Of a stretch of 64,000 nucleotides of DNA, positions 10,861 through 23,200 are shown piece after piece; the stretch's first letter is position 1; each line of letters starts with the position of its first letter. The notes under the pieces were generated by a model that did not search any database, was not told the DNA's origin, and saw nothing but the letters and a program-made list of their open reading frames with translations. The stretch covers positions 992,001-1,056,000 of the forward strand of contig OZ017750.1 of NCBI GenBank assembly GCA_963969365.1, written 5' to 3'. This DNA comes from Asterochloris sp. CNOR1 (Eukaryota > Chlorophyta > Trebouxiophyceae > Trebouxiales > Trebouxiaceae). The translations under genes were made by a program, and so were the position numbers.

Positions 10861-13800
10861 TTAGCGTTCAGACCAATATGGCGCCTCCTGTGGTGCAGTC
10901 TGCGGTCTCCACGCCGTCAGCACCAGCACCAGCGCGGACTCGTCAGCATCTTCACAACCGACAGAGTCCACTGGCAGCACTGTGAAGAGTGATGGCAGCT
11001 CCAACATGTTCTCCGGACCAAAGTGGGAGCTGGCCGCAGCCTGCAGCGCAGCCTGAGCCTCCATGAGGCTGTAATGCTGGCAGCCACAGAAGCAGCAGGC
11101 ATCTGCCATGTCTGTCCAGGCCAGATCGGCCTCATCAAGAGCCTCATCCATCCAGGCCAGTGTGCTCTCCAGGGAAGTCCTGAGGGCAGCTGACACACCC
11201 GCCGGCAGGCTCGCCTGGCACGCCAGGAAGCTGCCTGGCGAGGTTAGGCTGGTGCAGGCTCCAGCGTCCAGGGTGACATGCGTGCGCCGCAGGCTGCCGG
11301 GCCAGCGAGGCCAGCCGCCTGCAAGCGACCCTCAACATGTGTTCACCGGACATTGTGTGTGCCTGTGCCAATGCTGGAAACACTTCTCAGGTGCACGTCT
11401 AGGCAGTCAAGTGCCACTGCGAGAGCAGAGGGAGGCCAGAGGCACTCTGCATCCAGCAATGACTGCAGGGCTGTACCTGCTGGACCCAGTCCCTTCGTGA
11501 CAGCCCAGCAGGCTGCTCACCATTGCTCGTGCTTCTACCTGTGCTATGTGTAGCAGCAGTCAAGTGCTTGCAGGCAGCTGCTGCACCAGGCTGGCCAGGC
11601 CAGCAAATGCATCTGTCTTTGCTGGGCCCGCCTGAAGCCCTGACAGCACCCAGGCTGGCCATGCCAGCATCGCAAATGGCATTGGTGGACCCACCTGACT
11701 ACCTCACAGCAACAGACTGCCGGCTTGCAGCGCATCTGTTGTTGCTGGGCCCACCTGATGCCCTCACAGCAGTCGGCTGCAGCTCCACCAGCGCTCCCTT
11801 AGGCAGCGCTGAAACTGCCACAAATGTCACCATCGGAGCCCAGCTGTCAGGGACAGTTAGCGCCTGCAGGTAGCTATCTGGTGGCACACTGCTTGCAGCA
11901 GCAGCATCCTCGGTTTCAAGGTCGTCTGCAGATGCTTCTGTGACCTCGGAGGTCGCCGCGGCAGCGGATGATGAGGTCAGCCATTCAGACAGCATGCAGC
12001 GCAGCTGCTGCAGCCCCGCTGGAGTGGCTGCACTGCTTGCCAGATAAATCGTGGCAGTCAGCATGGCCTGAGGCAGGCTGCTGTCGATTGCCACTGCCAC
12101 TGCCTGGCAGCTTGCACAGACCCTGCAGCAGTGAGGGAATCATTGCTGCAGCTATGCTGGCAAGCAGCTGTTTGAGTCAGTATCTTGCAGCAAAACTGAC
12201 TCAGCTGCAACATTGCTTGCTCTCTGGGGCTCCCTGCTTTCGAAGGCCGCAAGGCCCTACAGGGCGGCCTGGGCAGTGGCTGGCGCACCTCCACATGTGA
12301 CATGGCAGCAGGCCGCAACCAGGAAGCCTAACCTGGCAAACTCCGCCTCGAGGCCGCCCACGACCAGCTGCATGGTGGGAGGGTCCAGCCCGATCTGACC
12401 CGCAAAGTGGACAATCCCATGGGCACTGCAGGCCTGGCTGTATGGCCCGATGCAGCAGGGAGCCCAGGCACTGATGCTCTGCACGTGGAGGACATGCCGC
12501 GCAGTGCTGCCTGCAGAGTCACAGGGATGGCTTTCAATGAGGTACTGGCCCCTACGTGAACAGTCTGCCACTGCCTCTGGCGTGGACCAGGGGGGCTGCA
12601 GGCACGTTCAGTTGAGATGGCATCGGAATGGCACGCACGAACCAGGCATCGCTCGCTAGATGCCCACGCAGATCAGGAAAACCACAGAATGCGGAAAGCC
12701 GTGTGGGATTCGTAAGGTGTACATCAGCACCTCTCAGCAAATCAGCCAGCCTGGGCTGGTGCTGCACCATGGGCAGGGCTATCTATCATAACACATGTTG
12801 CCTGGACTGAGCGCACCTGGCTGGGCAGGCAGCAGCATGTCCACCATGACCACCCCTTTGGGTCCCAGGGGCAGCTGCACGCAGGCCCTGGCAGCAGGCT
12901 GCGTGGCGGGCAGGTGGCAGCAATAGGCAGCATTGGCAGCGGCAAAATGCTGCAGCGTGGCGAGGTGCAGGTGCACAAAGAGGGTGTCTGCCAGGCTCAG
13001 GCCGCAGGCTCCCGCTCCTGCAAGATGCGGCTGCAGAGGCTGAACCCGGAGAAAGAGATTCGTGCAGCGCGCCAAGCTTGGTTGTGCAGGTTGAGAGGGC
13101 TCTGGCTGTGACCGGTGCAGGTGTCAGGGCTGAGGGTTCAAGCAGCAGAGACTCGCAGCAGGCAGCACAGCACTGTGCATCCAGGGGTTTGTTTTGCTTG
13201 TGAACAGCAACCTCCTCTGTTGCGTTTCAAGAAAAGCATCCGACATCGTCACCTGCTGCCATTGCGTTCAGGGCCATGTGGACTGCTGCACCAGTGAGCT
13301 CTGGCGTGACTGGAACGCCCTCCTCCTGTAAAGAGACAGCGGCCTGCAGCCTGCACAGAGGTATCCCTGTGACCACCTCAGCTGGCATCAGCAGGCATGC
13401 AGAGCAAGCAGCTCTGCACAAGGCACACTTCTTACGTGCACACTGGCTGTGCCAACAAGCGGCACCATTGGCGAAACGGCCTTAGCCTGCTTATCCTCAC
13501 CTACAGAAAGTGGTGCCCTGCCAGAGCCGCGTGCCGCACTGCAGTGCTGTCCTCGCTGCACCTGAGCCCTGCTGGGGCCGCTGCGGTATCAATGCTGGGT
13601 CAAACGATTGGGGGACATTGACAGTTTGGGCCAGCCCAGGCATCGCCCGGCCTGCCTCAGCTGCCTGGTGCTGCGCAGGAGCAGGCTCCCCATCTGCCAT
13701 GTCTGCCGTGGACTGTGCTTGGAGTCCCTTTGGTTGTATGTGGAAGCTGACGGGGTGCAGCACCCCCACAGGGGCGAAGGTGTCTGGCGAGTGGAGGCGG

Positions 13801-15951
13801 GGCTGCCACTCATCCAGCACCACCCGTGCGTGCTGGAACAGGGGGCAGTCCATCACCAGGGTCTCATACTCGCCCCCCTCCCCGCACACATTGCACCCAT
13901 AGTCTCTGCAGGCACAGGGGAGGCTGGTGAGCGCAGGCGGGCTTCTGAGTCCCTTACTTCTGCCTCAGCCATTGTGAAGGAGCTGGAATCTGCCCCTCCA
14001 TGTAGAGCCTGCAGCCGCACCCTCCTGCAGGGCACCAGGAAGGGCTGGTGGGTGCATGCAGAGCGCGCCCTTCCTGATGCAGCCTCAGCTGTCAGGCACA
14101 GCCTCACCACCACTTGCTTGGTGGGGGACACTGCCAAGTGGTGGACACAGCCTGTACACCTCTGCACAGCCAGTATAGCAATCGGTGCTGCAGCTATGAA
14201 TGGACAAGGAAAGCATTGCAGCGCTGCTGGCTGCAGTGTCTGCCTCGTGCATGCTGGTCTGGAGCTCAGAGGGGTCAGCTCAGGCCAAGTACTGCAGCAG
14301 CGACCTGCTGGCAGCAGGGCAAGTAGTGCTGCAGCTGAACACTAGTGCTCGGCTGTTGGGCTGTGGCCCAGCAGGCCACAGATGAGCGACTTTGTGCTGC
14401 AGTAATGCATCCAGTGCAGCAGGTTCTCAGCAGCCACTAAGCACTCTCATGTCCCCCTGTCCGTCCACCCCATGCTCAGTGGCCCTCTGATGCGGCCTGC
14501 AGGTGATGCTGCAGCAGTGTTGCACCTGGCCAAGCGCTGCAGGGCTGGCTGCACCTCCTGCAGGCTCCTGCCCAGGTGCTTGCCCGGGTGCAAGCCCATG
14601 GCGGCCACCTTGACCAGCACGGCATGCACGCCCGCAGCAATCATGGACTGCAGGAGCAACTGCTGGGGCTGGTGCCACATGTAGGCCAGGGACACCAGGC
14701 CCAGACGATGACACACCTGCCAGGCAGGCAGGTGCAGCCGTCAGGTGCACAGCAGTCTGAGAAGCACCGTGGAGCAGAGCAGAGTGCCTGCACGCAGGTG
14801 GGCAGGCAGGCAGGTGCAACTGTCAGCTCAACTGCAACGCTAGAGGCACTACAGGAACGTCCGCATGAAGAGTCTGCCCAAGCTCCTTGCATGCTGAGAG
14901 GCGAGTGGTCACTGCAGGCAGGCTGCGATGTGCAGAACTCAAGTTTTCGCCAGGCACTGCAATGAGGGAGGAAACTGCAAGGGTCCCTCACATGCTCCAC
15001 ACGGAGGCGCTGGTAGTCCGAGGCAATTGCTCCAGATGACACAGCCTCGATCTCTGGGTGGAGTTGCTTGGCAAAGGCCAGGAGGGCCAGCAGGTCCTCT
15101 ACCTCATCCCCTGCAGTCTCCTCGTACGCCATCTCCTGCAGCAGGGACAGCAGCTGTTTGTTAGGTCTCTTTGGACTGCTAGTCTCTGGTGGCAGCATGT
15201 GGGGCACAGCCCCAGCTCCAGATCACGTAGTGCCTGTCAGAGGGTCATGCACATTCCACAGGCGGATGATGCAACATCCTGCCACCAAGCATCGGCCACC
15301 TCTGACTAGGCAGCTCCCTGCAAGCGATCTGCAGCAGCGCAGGCAGGACTGCACGTTTGTTTGAAGGCTGTCATGGAGCGATGCTAGGTGGCGCAACGTC
15401 CGGCCACCATGTACACCAGCAGCCTCTCCCGACACACTGCAGCTTACATCAAATCAGCACAACAGCTTTTGAGGTCTGGCATGCCGCAATGGCTCCCTCA
15501 CCTGGGGTCTGGCGTCGCCAGTAAGCTGCCTGGGCAGCAGGGGCACGCCCAATCACTCTGGACATGGCCACATCTCATGCACAATCCAGCATTCAGCTGC
15601 AGCAGTCGCTTGTCTGCCAGGCCTCATCACAGCATTTCAGAGTCCGTCTCACCTGGCGCTTGGCAGTGCCGGTGAGCCGCCTGCGCAGCAGTGGCAGGCC
15701 CATGCACTCCGCGTAAGCTGCCACCAGCTGATGCCCCACAGTTTGGTACATGTAGCTGTCCAGCTCATCGATGTCCTCCTCAGCAGGCAGCAGGTTGGCC
15801 AGCGCTACAATCTCGTGCCCATGCTGTGTGCACAGCATCATGTTGTAGCAGGAGTCCTTGCCACCACTGCATTGAACATGAGATTCAGCAATCAGTCAAG
15901 GTCTGGCAGTCCTCCTGGGTCCCCTCACCTGACCAGTGCAACTACCTTCAT
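10861..15951 (-). CDS. DPH6: Diphthine-ammonia ligase with RidA-type domains
   Basis: Performs the last, ATP-dependent amidation of diphthamide on elongation factor 2 in the cytosol. Minus-strand exons: 15951-15929, 15866-15653, 15135-14992, 14716-14526, 13905-13501, 13350-13253, 13017-12817, 12510-12333, 12122-11755, 11512-11477 and 11318-10861, about 771 residues with phase kept throughout. The PP-loop SGGKDS lies at residues 8-13. Further landmarks are ELDSYMYQTVGH, DEVEDLLALL, SGAIASDYQRLRVEH, LVKVAAMGLHPGKHLG, and the active-site loop CGEGGEYETLVMDCPLF. After a variable linker come two YjgF/RidA-like parts, one with LFVHLHLATLQHFAAANAAY and one with SAWAPCCIGPYSQA followed by HFAGQIGLDPPT. 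Plant and fungal DPH6 share this fused layout. Exons 10 and 11 are the least certain, resting on phase plus weak similarity. It is divergent from the DUF3067 gene. Confidence 0.9.
11628..11768 (-). repeat. Exon-edge echoes, DPH6 exon 9 donor
   Basis: Three copies of the exon 9 end plus donor lie about 63 bases apart in minus-strand order. The real junction is at 11755/11754. Decayed copies sit near 11691-11711 and 11628-11648. Shared motifs are gctgtgagggcatcag followed by gtgggcccagcaa, with matching variants in the copies (tag/cag, gcgggc). The last copy has a GC in place of the GT donor. Confidence 0.65.
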
Positions 15952-16375
15952 GGTAGAAAGAAGAATGCAACTGTCACAACTCGAATGCCATCCTCATCAT
16001 CTTTGTGCGTGCAGCACGTCCATTGAAGTCAAGCTTGCAAAGGATTGGCTAGAACTGAATTCCTCCATGGCTCAAAATGCTATGCAATGTCAGCATGCAC
16101 TGCACAACACCTGCCTGTCCGCAAAGCATCGGCTGGCAAGCCTAGGAGCCCTGCGCCAACAGCAAAAGTGCTGTTTGCAGCCCAGGCTTCAGTGGACAAG
16201 AGGCCTGCACCTGAAAGCAGGTAAGCTTTTGCGGCCAACTCCTCCCTGCCAGCCACAAAAGTAGCTGCCAGTCACAGAGTCTGGCATCCCGGTCAGAACT
16301 GACAATTCAAAGAAGTCTGCGCCTGTCTGGCAGTCTTATATCCTCCAAAGCCAGCCAGGCGAGCCTCTCCCCACC
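15952..16375. other. Divergent intergenic region DPH6 / DUF3067 gene
   Basis: This separates the two start codons and presumably holds both promoters. The frame upstream of the DUF3067 ATG stays open for about 90 bases, so part of this region could be a leader exon for a plastid-targeting sequence. I cannot show that from the sequence. Confidence 0.35.
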
Positions 16376-16990
16376 ATGAGTGTGCTGAGCACCCCAAGCT
16401 GTGCCGCAGAGCTGTCGAGTGATGATGAGGAGGAAGCTGCCTCCATCGAGCAGGCACGGGCTCAGCTGACACGTACCTTCTCTCAGGGTCACACCTTCAG
16501 TGGCACTGAACTGCGCCAACTGATCTGGCAGAAGTGGGGTCGCAGCTATGACTGCAGACTCCACAAGCGAGGCAACCGGTGAGTCAGCAGTTTCCAAGCT
16601 GAGCTGCAGCATGGAGGTACTTGTCTTGAACGGCTCTGCCGTCTCTTACACAGGGCCACCACTCCTGGAAAGCCCTTCACAAGCAATCGCATGCCCTGGG
16701 GTCTGTGGCTAATCACATCACGGCTGCTCACGTGCAGGGTCTACGTCCAAGTGATGTGGAAGTTCCTTGAGCAGCAAAGCTTCGCCCTCACAGAGCAGCA
16801 ATACGTGCAGCAATTGGATGCTGTCGCTTCGTACATAAGCCTGTGGGGTGCTCAAGAGACTGTCCGCAATGGCATCGCAGCTGCAAATAAGCGCGGGCCT
16901 GGCTTCACTGGAGGTGGGGGCGCAAGGGCTATCAGCATTCCGCTAGGGGTGGATCTGGGCAGTCGCGGCACTGAGTGGAATTCGTTCTAG
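16376..16990 (+). CDS. DUF3067 family protein
   Basis: A small conserved protein of cyanobacteria and plastid-bearing eukaryotes with unknown function. Two exons, 16376-16578 and 16738-16990, give 151 residues. The family core is visible as SGTELRQLIWQKWGRSYDCR, then VYVQVMWKFLEQQSF, LDAVASYISLWG and an AISIPLG tail. The N-terminus has an acidic stretch (SSDDEEEAAS) and no obvious transit peptide. The frame is open upstream, so the true start may lie in an earlier exon. Plastid location is inferred from the family, not seen here. It converges on the large minus-strand gene with 220 bases between stops. Confidence 0.8.
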
Positions 16991-17210
16991 TCATTTATCA
17001 TATCAAAACTGAGACATGTACCCTAGGCAAGATTGACAAAAAGGTCAGACATGAGCAGCACATCTGACACACACTGGAAGCTGCATTGATGAGAGGTACA
17101 AACAGAGCTCTGAGTTGAAACCAGTCCTATGCGCGGCCCAGGTCAGGTCCCCTCGCATGCGAATTGTTGGGGCAGCGGAAATGTAAAAGGGGTGGGCGCC
17201 CACTGCACTA

Positions 17211-20200
17211 CTATTTGTTGTGAAATAAAGCATGGAAAGGGGCATCTGCATGGAAGCCTGCAGGGGTGGTCTCTGAGGGTCCCGTGCAGGGAGTGATGCC
17301 CCAGTGGGCATCCAGTGATGTACCAGCTGGCCCAAACAGACTATCACAGCTGCCCAGCAGCGAGCCAAGATCATCGTAAGGAGTGGCTGTGCAAGGGGCG
17401 CCCTGCCCCAGCCGTGACTTGCCCTGGCCCTGGGCGTTGCCAGGCCAGCGCACTGCCAGTTGCAAGCCAGAGCCCTGTGCCTCCATCTGCGGCGTCTGCA
17501 GACAGGTGACCGGAGGACCGATTGAATGGCCTACATTGGTGTGTGATCTGCTGCACACCGCTTGCCGGGGTTCCAAGGGAACAAGCAGCAATTAACCACC
17601 CCTCCGCAGCTTGAACAGTGCTTCATGGCTTGCAGGCAGGCTCACCTGCAGGGCATCTGGCTGCCTTGGGCCCTCCTGAGCATCCCTCCTCGAGCCTGCC
17701 AGGTCCAGATGGCCGGCAAAGCTGGGGGCTGCAGCGCCTTGTGGCTGCGCTGCCTGCGAACTGACAGGTCTGCTGGATGCCCACCCATGCAGGCTCAGCT
17801 CTGCAGCCAAAGAAGACACCAACTTTGGTGCACTGCCCATGCATTGCAGGCGGCACAGGGCATCACTTGTTGCTCCATGCAGGTCTACAGGCACACACCA
17901 GTCTTCCCCACACGCTGCCAATGAAGCAGCTCCCCATGACACAACCGCTGCCCCGTTGCAGTGCACCTAGGAGCCATTGGTCCCCACACAAACCCTGAGG
18001 CGGCTTGACATCAAGCTTGCTGCGCCTCCCCTGCCACGCAAATCAGTGCAGGCGGCGCTTGTCTGCCTTACCCTGTCATTCAGGTCTGCAGCAATTGGCT
18101 GTGCTCTGTGCAAGCACTGTGTCATGCCAGTCAAGGCCATGGCTGCCCAACAGACGCCCCCAAGCAGCTCTGCACAGCAGTGATGAGTTCCCCTCTTCAG
18201 CGAGCTGACCCAATGAAGAACAGCACAGCCCCTTGGCAAGCTGAGGCCCTCCGCCAGTTGCACCCAGGCCGGGAAGTGCTGCTTGAGCTGCCACCTGAAC
18301 CAGATACCCAAGATAGCTGCCCCCACCTGGCCCTCCCGCTGCGCTGCGTGGCCCCTTCTCCCTGTGCACCCAGGCGGCAAAGGTGTCCCCTGAGTCGCTG
18401 TGCTGAAAGATCTCCATCTCCTCCAGGTTGATGGGGCTCATGATCTGCTCCCCAGGTGTAGCTACCTGCCTGGTGCTGACCCGCAGCTCCTGCAGGCGGT
18501 TCCCCTTCCGCTGCAGCCCAGCCAGCTCGCCAGTGTCCTGCAGCAGAACAATGCACATGAGAGTCATAGGCTGATCACTGCTGTATGGACTTCAGGCGAC
18601 CTGCTTCTGCTGCAGATCAGAGGGCCGGCCCTGCTAGTTGCTGCCTGGGCTCCACTGCCAGCTGTCTTCACTACACAAACTGGTTGCTGTTGTTGCAGTC
18701 GAAGGCTATCCCTTGGCCCCACCTTGGCAGTGCCTACGGGCAGCTGTTGCAGGCCCGCTGCATGATGCCTGGGCGCCACCACATGTAGCCTGCTTCATGC
18801 AATAACGTCCAGACTGACATGTTGCTGTCATGTAAAGCGTGAAGTTGGCTGCTGGGCAACCTAGTGGACCGCTCGCCAGAAGCCCACAGAGTAGGTCCTC
18901 AGCGCACACCAGGACAACTGCACAGCTGCTTCACAGTGCTGCCTGGCCTGCACTCCCACCATGAAGTGCTGCCAGCGTTTCGCCTGTGCCTCATGCCACT
19001 ACAGGAGACACCAGCTGCCTTTCCGGCCCCTGTCCACTCCAGATACTGCTGCTGCTGCTTTGGTTTTACCAGTCTGCACGGTGGCATGCCATCTTGGCAG
19101 GCAGATCCATAATGTAGGCAGCTAGTTGCACAGCTGCTTCAAGCTTGCCCTGTGCCCCAGCACCCAACACATGGGTGTTGCGGGGACTCACCTGCTGCTG
19201 CGGTGCAGGCGCCGCTGCTGCCGGCCCGAGCTGAGCAGCCTGCCGCTGGCTGAAGGCCCTGGCTGCCTCCTCAAACAGCGCAGCCGCCGCCTCCGTGGCT
19301 CGCGTTGGGGGCCCTGGGCGTGCCAGGACCTTGGCAGCCTCTGCCAGTCGGGCGGGCCAGCAGTCATCCTCCCCAGAGGGCTCTGCAGCAGATACACAGC
19401 TTGATCGGTGGCCCCAGCCAGGTAAGCCAGGTGTCCCTCCTCAGCCGACTGGGCTGGCAGGGCACTGACCTGGGCATCAGCACTCAACCATGCGGCAGCA
19501 TTGTTTCAGCCTTCAGCCACTGGCACATGCTCCAAGGCAACATCAGGAGCAAGGTGTGCATTCAGCAGATGGAGGGTTGGGCACAAGGCACGGGTGCTGC
19601 CACGCACCTTGCTCGACGGCATGCGCAGCAGCGGGTACGTCTCCTGTGTCAGGCTGCATGGCGCTGCCGTTGCGTTCCTGCTGCCCCTCAAGTGGGGCCA
19701 CAAGACCAGTCAGCTCCTGGTGGTGAGGGTGAAGGGCCCTCAGTAATGATCCTGGCCTGCTGGGCTTGCTGCTGCCATCCCCACCCAGAGCTCGGGCTCC
19801 GCTGTCCTCACCGGCGCCTGCGTCAGGTAAGCTGCCATGACCAGGGGCAGCTGGGGGGCTCCCACCCTGCCTGCCTGCAACAGACCGTCGTGGCGCTGCA
19901 GGGGCATCACTGCCCCCCTGCTGGCCGCCCGCAGGCCCCTGCTGACTGGAAGACTGTTTCTGACGAGCGCTCCTGGTGCGTACCCTCGTGGCTAGCCACC
20001 TGTCCGGGGGGCAGGGTGGGTCGCCGGCCTCAGCAGGCAGCGAAGGGGCCTCAGCAAGCACGCCCTTGTTGCCTGCTGGCCGTCCAGAAGCATCCACCTG
20101 ATGGGCTGAGTCATGCTGCAGGTGTGCAGCTGGGCCAGCGTCACCCTTCGCAGCGCCAGCGTTGCCACTGTGCAGCTGAGCGCTCTTAGCTGCCACCGAA

Positions 20201-23200
20201 GCCTTGCTGCAGGGGGCCCTGGCCCGTGGCCTGGGGGCCGGCAAGTTCCCGCCTGCCTCGGGAGGACCCCTGCTGCTCCGGTCGCCCCCAGATGGCCCAG
20301 ATGCGCGATGCAGCTTGCAGCGCTTGCTGCTGACTGAGTCGTCAGGGCTGCAGGTGCTCGGCGGTGCCTGCATGAGGGAGACCTCAAGTGAGCACAAGCC
20401 CTGAAGCCCCTCAAGGTCTCTGCTGCACCAAGTTTTGGCGGGTGCAGGCACACAGCATGGGTGAGAGGTGCACCGCCTGCATGCAGGGCTGTCCCATGTC
20501 TGTTGAACACACGATGAGCCTACAGCACACCTCTGACAGCAGTTGGCCACAGCTTACATGCAGCCACCTACCTGCTCCAATGAATGCTGCCAGTGACAGT
20601 CCATGACAAACAGCTGCCTCAATTGGCTCTGCAGATTGCATGCTGCAGCTCGCATGCAAGGCCAGCGACTGTGCAGAACTCCGCCCACCTGCTCCACTTC
20701 ACTGCCAAGCACCCCCTGACTGGGCCCTGAGCCCAGCAGGCGCTGCGCGCTGCGCTTGCGCTTGGCGCGCCGCCTGTCGCTTGGGACCAGGTCCCTGGCA
20801 GGACTGGTGACCTGCGTGGCGACACGCGGCTGCAGGGGGCTTCGTGCAAAGCAGAAGCCTCCCCCTGCCGAGCCTTCGCCACCTGCTCCTCCTCCTGTGC
20901 CCTGGAATGCTGCAGGCTGGCTGCCCTCTGCGGGGCCCACTGCGCCCCGGGTGTGCTGGGCAGCGGGGTCGTCTCCGCTGCAGCCTGCGTGCCCAAACCT
21001 GAGCTGCATGGCCACTGCACCCTCACGATTGGCAGGCACCTGCCAGCCCTGCCTGGCTCGAGCAGTGCCATGCTCAGCCAGTGCATCTGAGCTGGCCCCA
21101 GCTGCAGCAGCAGCCCCGTGGGGAGCAGCAGCAGCTGCTGGCCCCCCTGCTGCGGCGTCCAGATCCATGCCCAGCTCCATGTCGGGTAGAGCGTCCAGCA
21201 GCTCGCTCTGCTGCTTCATCAGGGGCGACATGTGCAGCGTCTCTGGGGCCAGCAGCACCCTCTGCCCCTGCTGCTGCTGACCCCCTGAGCCCTGCGGCTG
21301 GCCAGCGCCTGGACGGCTCTGCGGGTGGCTGCCCGCAGCCCCTGGCGGGCCGCCTCCGGAGCGAATTGCAGAGCACTCCTGAGCGTGAGCCTCAGGTGCA
21401 ACTGTGTGGGCTGCCTGAGGCAGTGAGCCCTCGTCAGGGGTCAAGTCTGGCAGCGCCTCGGGCACGTGGCTCAAACGCCTCGTGGTAAGGGACGGCGGTG
21501 GGGCTGCAGGGGCCAGCAGGGATGCAGCCAGCTGCTGGGGGGTGGCCGCAGGGCCAGCAGCAGCCTCGAAGGGCAGCACAGCACCCTGCGCAGGGGCCAG
21601 TGGGGGTGCAGCCAGACGCTGGGGGGTGGCTGCAGCCTCAGCAGCAGCTCCCAAAGCAGTCCCGCCAGCCTCAGAGGGTTGTGCTGCCGGCAGCTCGCCG
21701 CAGGCGTGACTGCCCAGGGTGCTCTCCTCGCTGGGCGGCCCCAGGCAGTAGCTGAGCTCCAGAACATCCCTGGGCTGGCCCAGCAGCTGCAGCATGTGGC
21801 CTACCTGCAGCAGCAGCAGGACGTTTGCGGTGCAGAGCAGCATGAGGGGACAGTCTCACTAGGAGCATGCAGAACCAGGGTGTGTGCAGTGCACAGAGGC
21901 ATCTGGAAGGATTCTGACCAGATGCAAGCAGGTCTGTCAGGCCTCATGTCCCAAGGCTGCCCAGGCAAGCAGTTGCCAAGGGAGCCATGCCACACACCAG
22001 TGCAGGTGAGCCCTGTTGCTGAGACCCAGGCAGGAGTGTGTGAGAATTATCAAGCACCAGGGTTTGGCCTGCTGATGACCATGCACAGCCAGCTGACAGT
22101 TCAGCAATCGTCCCGTCTGCGCCAGCAGTCAGTCAGCTGCCATCCCTGGGCAGCCCAGAACAGTCATTTTTGGCCCTCAGGCCAGCTGTGTCCAGAAGAG
22201 CGGTATTGAAGCAGCAACACAGCATGCTCACTGTCTCTCTCCTGTCCAGCTGCACAGCAGCCTGGCACACCAGAAGTGCTTTGCCAACCCCCGGATCAGG
22301 CTGCCTTCTGCAGATAACATAGGGCCAGCGCAGAACCAGGACCAAAAGAGAACAGCTTCCCTATCCAGCGCCACCCTCAGGGTCAGCAGCAACGCAGCAG
22401 CCCGCACAGGAAGCCGCCCGTCGTCAGCCTCCCTTCTAGCTGTGCAGCAGCCCAACACAGCCTTGGGATGCCTGTTGCTGACATTCAGGGCTTGAAAAGT
22501 CTGCTGCTAACCTGAAGCCTGCCGTTGGTAGGCAGGATTTACAAGTCATTTGCCACACCAAAGCAAGCCAGCTCACCGTGAGCCGCCCGTCCAGCTGCGT
22601 GGCAGGCCAACACAGCACCACTGGGCCCTCGCATGGCCTGTGCTGTGCATGGCCCAGGAAGTGCAGCTCCTTTGCCTGACCTCTCTCATAGGCGCGCTGC
22701 AGCGCCTTCCATTTGTCCCCTAGAATGATGAGCAGGCACTTGGAAAAGGTTTTACTGCTCCTGCAGCACATTGGAAACACAGCAATCAGTGTGCAGCAGG
22801 AGCTACCTGTTGGCCACTCAACCCAGTGCGAGCTTTCAAGCTGCTGCAGAGAGCCTTGCTTGACACTGGGAAGATCTTACTGCAGGGGCAGCAAGGTGGT
22901 AACAAGCAAAGCATGAGTTGGACAACAGGCAGGCAAGCTGGCTGCAAGAGACTAACCCTGCTGTACCAAACTGAGCAGCAGGTAGGTGCAGATGTTGCAG
23001 TGCTGGCCAGGAGGGCAGTTGAGTGTCTCCATCTTGTGGAGAGTGCACAGTCACAACTGCACATCTGCCACAAAACTCCCAATGTTGACCCAGGCACGGG
23101 GTAAAACAGAACATAGATGGCCTCACTGCACCTCATTGAGGCGCAAATAACACCTGCTGTCCAGCTCTTGCAACACCAGCCCCTGGCAAAAAGGTCATGC

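Noticed and set aside
20756-21709. Long plus-strand open frames antisense to the large minus gene
   Set aside because: They mirror GC-rich Ala/Gln/Pro coding sequence on the other strand, which leaves all frames open; the minus frame alone has phase-consistent splice sites.
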